The notes below the pieces were generated by a model. It saw only the letters and a list, made by a program, of their open reading frames with translations. It had not been told where the DNA came from and ran no database searches. This document shows positions 58,383 to 64,000 of a DNA stretch of 64,000 bases, piece after piece; position 1 is the stretch's first letter, and the number at the start of each line of letters is the position of its first letter. Origin of the DNA: Zelopaecilomyces penicillatus (lineage: Eukaryota > Ascomycota > Sordariomycetes > Hypocreales > Pseudodiploosporaceae); NCBI GenBank assembly GCA_005765155.1, contig VCCP01000005.1, positions 1,550,001-1,614,000 of the forward strand, given 5' to 3'. Position numbers and translations under genes: made by a program.

Positions 58383-60747
58383 ATGTCGTTGATTCCGTAC
58401 CAGGCCAAGGAGGGCCGCGAGATTGTACTGTGCGTTGAGCCATCCTCTCCCTTCTTTCATTTCTTTCTGCGTGCTTCTGTTATGGGTGCGTCTTTATCTA
58501 TGAGCCACGAGCAGAGCGCTTACCATCTCATCACAATCTAGTCGACACCAAAATGCTATCGTTGTCCGCGATGCCACTTCGCATCGCCTCGAGATTCGCG
58601 GCCCCGCTGAGTGTCCGACATGTCACCAGGCTTTGAGGACAGCACCCCCAGAACACTCGTTCGGCCACTCCTATGACGCGACACCAGATTCGTATGTCGA
58701 CCCGGGATACTTTCGGATGCTTCGCGCTGGCAACAGTGACTCCTCATCAGACAACCAGCCGTCAAGCCCTATACGGAGATTGTTTAAGCCGGCCCTAGCC
58801 AACGGGAGCCCTAGAGCACAGACTGTATCGTCAGATATCACAGAAGAAGATGCAGAATTCATCTCCAGCACACCGGGTCTCACCCATGCGGAGGGAAGCA
58901 GGATTCGGAGAGAGGCATTCAGCCCCAACTACTTTAAGACTTTCTTCAGCGAGGAAAAGATCCTCGGCAAAGGAGGCAAGGGAGTTGTGCTGCTGGTTCG
59001 CCATGAGATTGATGGTTGTCACCTGGGGCATTTTGCTTGTAAACGTGTTCCTGTGGGCGATGACCATGCCTGGCTGGAAAAGGTTTTGGTTGAGGTCGAG
59101 CTCTTGGCAAAGCTTTCACATCCTAACCTGGTCTCATACCGGCATGTCTGGCTGGAAGATGTGCGGCTGACCATGTTTGGACCCAGCGTGGCATGTGCAT
59201 TCATTCTGCAACAGTATTGCAACGGCGGAGATCTTCATCAGCATGTTGTTGGAAGTGTGCCCCGCGAAGTTTCCAAGGAAGAACTCAAGGAGCAGATGCG
59301 CCGGCGATCCAGAGGCCAAGCGGAGACCTCAAGATTTGAAGGCAAAGCACAGCTCCCATTTGAGGAGATTTATTCTTTATTCAAGGACATCACTTCTGGC
59401 GTCGCCTATCTCCATAGCGCCAACTACATCCATCGAGATCTTAAGCCAAGCAACTGCTTATTACATCGTGAGGGTGGCAAACTGACGTGTCTGATAAGCG
59501 ACTTCGGCGAGGTTGAAGCGGAAAATGTGGCACGTAAGTCAACGGGCGCAACTGGCACGATATCATACTGCGCACCCGAAGTACTCCGCGCGGATGTAAC
59601 TGGCAAATATGGAAACTTTACAACCAAGTCGGACGTTTTTTCTCTTGGCATGATTTTGTATTTCATGTGTTTCAACACATTACCCTATCAAGGCGCCAAC
59701 GCTATACAGGAGGAGCTCGAAGATATTGAGCAGCTTCGCGCCGAGATTACAGACTGGAAGGGGTTTCAAGATGAAAGACGAGAACGCCCGGACTTGCCAT
59801 CAAAGTTGTACAAGCTTCTCAAAAAGTTACTCTCTCTGGACCCGGCTGAGCGCCCAAGCGCCAGTGAGGTACTGCATGCAATGAAGAACGAAACCAATAT
59901 TGATGGAATCACAAGAGCAGAGCGGAGCGCTAGCCCTTCCGTCGGACTTCGGGGCAGTCGGGTTCAGAGCTTGGATTCACCGTTTGCTCCGGGCACCCCA
60001 GTTCCAGGTAAGTTTTCTCTGCCGTGAAGTATTTCGACAGCACTTGGTCTTATTTTTCGTCAAACAGATTCCCGACAAAACCTCCAGTCCAGTAGAAGTA
60101 CTGTGACACAGAACGAGACCGGCTCTTGGCCCATGTCTGTCACACCCGATGATGCTCCATCAGGAAACGGGAAGTTACCTCTGCAATATAGTCCGCCATC
60201 GTCTCATGCCATGGTTGAAACTCGCAGCCGGGATCGATTCCGTAAACTCTCAAACACGAGCCTGCACGACCAGCCCTTGTCGAACGGAAATGGGAATGGG
60301 AATGGGCATGTCCGGCCTGGTCCTCCTCTTCTTATGGCACCACCGCGCAGGGGATCGCAGGAGCTTCGATACAGATTTGCACTTGCTTTGGTACAATTAA
60401 GAAACTCTGCAGGACTTAGTCAAGACTTGTTGGGGTATATTGGCCGCCTTACCATCTTCTTGGTCAAAATCACCACTCTTATTCAGCCCTGTTGGCCTTA
60501 TGTGGCTAGTCTTGAGGTGAGCATACCCCTAGTGGTGGTCGCTGCTCTGGACCTCGGCCTGCCTGCTAGTTCAAGTGCTCGCCAGACGAGACAGTCAGGA
60601 GCACCCTATTTCATCCGACATTTCCGCACAGCCGGCGTGGGTATGAGGTTATTGTTACTAGCGTCTCATCTTGCTGTTGTTTGGATGGCGAAGCGCTGGA
60701 GCGCTCTGTGCGTTATCGGTCGACAAGACGAATGGACAGATTGGTAA
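58383..60747 (+). CDS. Serine/threonine protein kinase, Iks1 family, with C-terminal membrane segments
   Basis: Three exons, 58383-58429, 58542-60007 and 60068-60747 (introns 112 and 60 bp), encode 730 residues. The N-terminus ends in a CxxC pair (ECPTCH). The kinase domain starts near residue 144: GKGGKG loop (about 157-162), FACKRV with the ATP-binding Lys near 182, HRDLKPSN near 312, DFGE near 335, and SYCAPEVL. A large insert rich in Arg/Glu separates the two lobes (about 240-270). Past residue 600 hydrophobic segments appear (LLGYIGRLTIFLVKITTLI; SIPLVVVAALDLGL; MRLLLLASHLAVVWMA), as in fungal Iks1 proteins. The family is poorly understood; membrane anchoring is inferred. The final TGGTAA overlaps a possible donor (see findings). 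Confidence 0.9.
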
Positions 60748-61460
60748 GCCTACTAATTACTACTAAAATTATTTGAGCAGAATATGCCAAGTGATATTAT
60801 TCCTGTGTTTGTGTGTGGGGAGAAAGAATTCTCTTACTGTCCCGTCATGGGTGTTCTCCATAGGCAACCTCCTCCATTTAAGCCCCCCTTTTCTGAAAAA
60901 AGAAAAAGTTTGCCAACCTTAACATAACTACTATCTTCATGCTTTTTGCTACTTTTTCGTTCTATGCGGCTGGGAGGCGTTGTTTGGAGAGTTATTGCTG
61001 GAGATGGCATCATGGTGTAGGGATCATGTATTACTGACTTATGCAGGTTGAGCTGCCAGCGAATGAATCCTTGGGGGAGGTTCAACCAATACCATGGTAC
61101 AACTGTGTGTATTTTTAAAAACTGTGTTTCCTCAAAATATCTACTCGTAGACCTGAAAAAGCTTTTGAAACTTTTGAGTGGGAGCTCTATGTGATTATTC
61201 ACATAATTGACATGTTACTCCGAGACTAGAGATGAGAGGGGATAGAGGAGTGAGGCTTCAACAAAAACAAAATATCAATACAATTTCGTACAAAGCACCA
61301 TGAATTAGTTCTGCATAAATTGTGACAAATCTTTCGTTAACGTGCAAATAAATTTGTTATTTCTTGTAATAACAATGAAACAGCAAAGGAATAGCCAGAC
61401 CAAAAAGGGGGTATCTTAAATAGAACAAAGGTAATAGAATGAGTAAGAGTTCGGCCAACA
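60748..61460. other. Convergent 3' flanks
   Basis: 700 bp between the Iks1-like kinase (+) and the NUP permease (-). No gene seen; the minus-strand frame at 60834-61202 has no support. Confidence 0.6.
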
Positions 61461-62866
61461 TCAAAACTTCGTCAGCGCCCGTTTCCCAAAGCGGGCCCGC
61501 CTCTCCATTTCTCTCATCGCCAGACTGTCACTCTTACTAGCCGGCTCTACACGCTTGCCGTTGGTGATGCTCCCAAAGCCAAAGTCTGGGTGTCCACCTA
61601 AACTACCAAATATGTCGCCGACGTAGTTGGTCGGAGCGAGGCCCCGTCGGTAGGTGCAGTTCCAGTCCGCGACGATGCCTCGGACGATTTCGATGCCGGC
61701 GTTGTAGATGTTGTCGATGGCGATGGCGAAGCCGTTTTGGTTGGTTCTGGTGAGGTGTTCCCAGTCTGAGAGACCGGGAGGAGGGCGATCGAAGTTGGAG
61801 GCTGTATATGATGGTGTTTAGTGTACTGAAAGCATTTTTGTCTTCTTTTTCGTTTTGGGGCGGAAATCAGAAAGAAAAGAGAGAGGACTTACCAGTTCGC
61901 ATTACTATAATTCTAGTAAAGTCGACAAGCCCCTCAATTGCGGCTCTCACCATGACCTCAAGTGCTGCGTTATCCTCCTGGGCACTCATACAATACACGC
62001 CTGTGCCATTGGTCCACAGAGAAGTCGTGTTCTCGAACGCTTCTGCGAGTCTTAAGCCGGAGTAGTACACGTCGCTCGTGGCGGTGTCACACTTGACCAC
62101 GGTCGGAGGTTGAGCTGCCATGCTGTACATATTCCCCATTGCTACATACTTGGACCGATACTGCCGCGGCCCATCATGATCTAGCAGTCTGGCTCTCGAC
62201 GCAAACGAGAATGCGGCATTCTGTAGCCGTTCATTGAGCTCAAAGACCTCTGTGCCGTAAGTTATGGATGGATACTCGAATGGGTACTCCCTGCCATAGG
62301 ATATATATCCCGTGGCCCAATCGGAGGGGAGAGACCGTGGGTCAATTTCGTATTGTAGAGCTACCTGGACGGCATATCTAGCTAGAGCAACGCTGCCGAT
62401 GGTTGCGTAGCGGGGATTTACGCCTGCTATGCCAGCAAGGAGGAAATACGTCTTGGAAAGATCAAACTTTGGCGACAGGGCGAGAGCCATCATTGATGCG
62501 GCGGAGTTGATTTCTCCCTCGCCCAAGGTAAGCTGGCATATGCTCCCATCCTCGTTACAGAAGATGTTGGGGAAAAGCATGGACAGCCCATGGGTGGTAA
62601 TCGCCCGAGAAGTGAGATTTCCAAGACCAGAGCTGGAGAAGCGATCATGCCACACTCTCGCCTCTGGCATCCACTAGCAGAGGTCGAGTTAGATTATGAT
62701 AAGTCATCGAATACTTGTGGTTTTAATGACAAAAAAAAAAACACACCATGGAAATGATCATGATCTTGGGCATGATCTTTGGGGCTTGTAACACCGCATT
62801 GGCCCAAACTTGAGAAACAGGCGTCACCAGAACCGTGGAAACAAAGGTAAAGTATGAAGTAAGCAT
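61461..62866 (-). CDS. Purine nucleoside permease (NUP family), with signal peptide
   Basis: Three exons on the minus strand, 62866-62747, 62673-61893 and 61801-61461 (introns 73 and 91 bp), encode 413 residues. Exon 1 encodes a signal peptide (about residues 1-22) and APKIMPKIMIISM. Exon 2 continues WMPEARVWHDRF, then FCNEDGSICQLTLGEGEINSAASMMAL, TYFLLAGIAGVNPRYATIGSVALARYAVQ, and SDWATGYISYGR. These are the blocks of the NUP family first described for the Candida nucleoside permease. The family resembles nucleoside phosphorylases in fold, and many fungal members are secreted, so a hydrolytic or binding role in nucleoside salvage is as likely as transport. There are no multiple membrane spans. 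Confidence 0.92.
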
Positions 62867-64000
62867 CTTGGAACCATGAGAAGATGGCACTCAAAATCTT
62901 CTCCTTGCAGAAATGAGGGGGCGGTAGTCGGTTTTATTGGTGACTTGCTGATTACCTGCTGGTAGGCCTCATTCACTGATATCAAGGGACTCGTAAAGAC
63001 AAAAGTCAAGCTCGGGTTCTCTTCCCAACGCACCAACCGTTAACTGCTCTTGCATCTCTAAGAGAGAGACAAGACTTGTCTCTGTCACACATACTACATC
63101 CAAAAGGAATTGGCGAAGCAGAAGAAGCAGCTCCAAAGTTTGCGTGATTGCTCTCCTTGAACCAAGGAGCTGGTCCCGGAACGGAAGCGGGAAAAGGGGA
63201 TAGGAGCATTGGGTTTGGAGGGCTTAGACCCAGTCCACGTTGAGTATGGTTCAACAATCACAGGCAGTCATTTGCTCCAGCACAGAGAAGAGCAATATGT
63301 CAAGACAAAAGAAACACAAGGTTTTCAATATGTGGTCGGTCTGGGGTAGTTAAGCTTGAGTCGCTACAGGTGTCTGCTCGTCAGCAACGAACCAATGTTG
63401 AGAGCCAACAGACGAGTGGGCACTGAAACGTGGGATCTGAGACGAGCTGCACACTCGCATAATGGTCGGATCGAGCTGTGGCATGCCTCTGACACGCAAA
63501 GGCGGAGAAAGAATGGATCGTATCCCTCTTCGATCCCCCTCTCTACGCGAGCCTTGTGCAACAGTGTATCATGTCGCCAGCAAACACCATCAAGTCCGTC
63601 AAGCCTTTCGCGTGTGGGCTGCCGTTGCCTACGGAGAGGGAGCCCATGCACGATCCAAAAGAAGACATAATATTTCGCAAATCAAATATCAATTCGTAGT
63701 GACTAGATTTATTTGTCCGAATCGTGCGACTTCAGAAGAGTCTCGATTTCGGTGCCGCATCTGGCAGAGTGCAGTTCTCGGAAAGATTGCAGACGTCCAG
63801 CGCGACGGCACAGACAGCACACCTAATTGGCCAGCGATAGCGAGGCCGCCAATGCTGCCAAGCAGCTCATTACCTGCACATTGCTCGCAGTATTACCATA
63901 TCAGCCATCACCGTGTCTTTGGGATGCTGGTAATTAAGGCTATCATGGGCGGGGGAGAAAGGGTTTGGCGAAGGTGACCATCCGTATTGCTAGGCATTCG
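62867..64000. other. Right-edge intergenic
   Basis: 1.1 kb holding the NUP gene promoter. Frames at 63356-63670, 63364-63651 (-) and 63462-63977 overlap on both strands without any recognisable motif. No gene called. Confidence 0.5.

Overview
This is a nuclear genome window from a filamentous ascomycete (Pezizomycotina). It is most likely a sordariomycete of the order Hypocreales with a Trichoderma-like gene style. The evidence is short introns (48-133 bp) with GT..AG ends and CTAAC/CTAAT-type branch sites, a class II hydrophobin with a Pro-rich N-terminus, fungal-type Spt5, Iks1-like kinase and NUP permease, and a block of AT-rich sequence carrying the signature of repeat-induced point mutation (RIP). 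The species assignment is inference. I rebuilt gene models by hand from splice signals and protein continuity; all coding lengths given below are multiples of three.

Layout. 1-1527 (-): 5' part of a vacuolar amino-acid transporter running off the left edge. 1528-9262: gene-poor. 9263-9774 (+): class II hydrophobin with a Pro-rich spacer. 11224-20568: an AT-rich, RIP-damaged nested transposon, in which a Ty3/Gypsy LTR retrotransposon (12073-19529, minus orientation) sits inside the DNA-binding region of a Tc1/mariner element. 23010-23342 (+): small conserved-looking protein of unknown role. 24483-25539 (+): SDR oxidoreductase. 26558-28553 (+): 4CL-like acyl-CoA ligase. 29289-30050 (-): putative mitochondrial single-span membrane protein. 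30540-31325 (-): atypical protein kinase-like protein. 31617-34928 (-): Spt5. 36057-38108 (-): DCAF7/HAN11-type WD40 protein. 39328-41289 (+): coiled-coil Atg28-like protein. 44408-46156 (+): pyruvate kinase. 47522-49458 (-): MFS transporter of the DHA1/polyamine type. 49459-56272: second large gene-poor stretch. 56405-56887 (-): AIG2/gamma-glutamylcyclotransferase-like protein. 58383-60747 (+): Iks1-like membrane-linked kinase. 61461-62866 (-): secreted/NUP-family purine nucleoside permease. The last 1.1 kb shows no supported gene.

Most genes are housekeeping or broadly conserved (transcription elongation, glycolysis, autophagy, transport). They do not form an obvious biosynthetic cluster. 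The SDR and acyl-CoA ligase are neighbours in the same orientation and could share a pathway, but nothing else nearby supports a cluster. I found no convincing tRNA, rRNA or CRISPR. The best-supported unusual structure is the nested, RIP-mutated transposon: its LTR pair differs only by transitions, and the reading frame of the host element is restored across the insertion.
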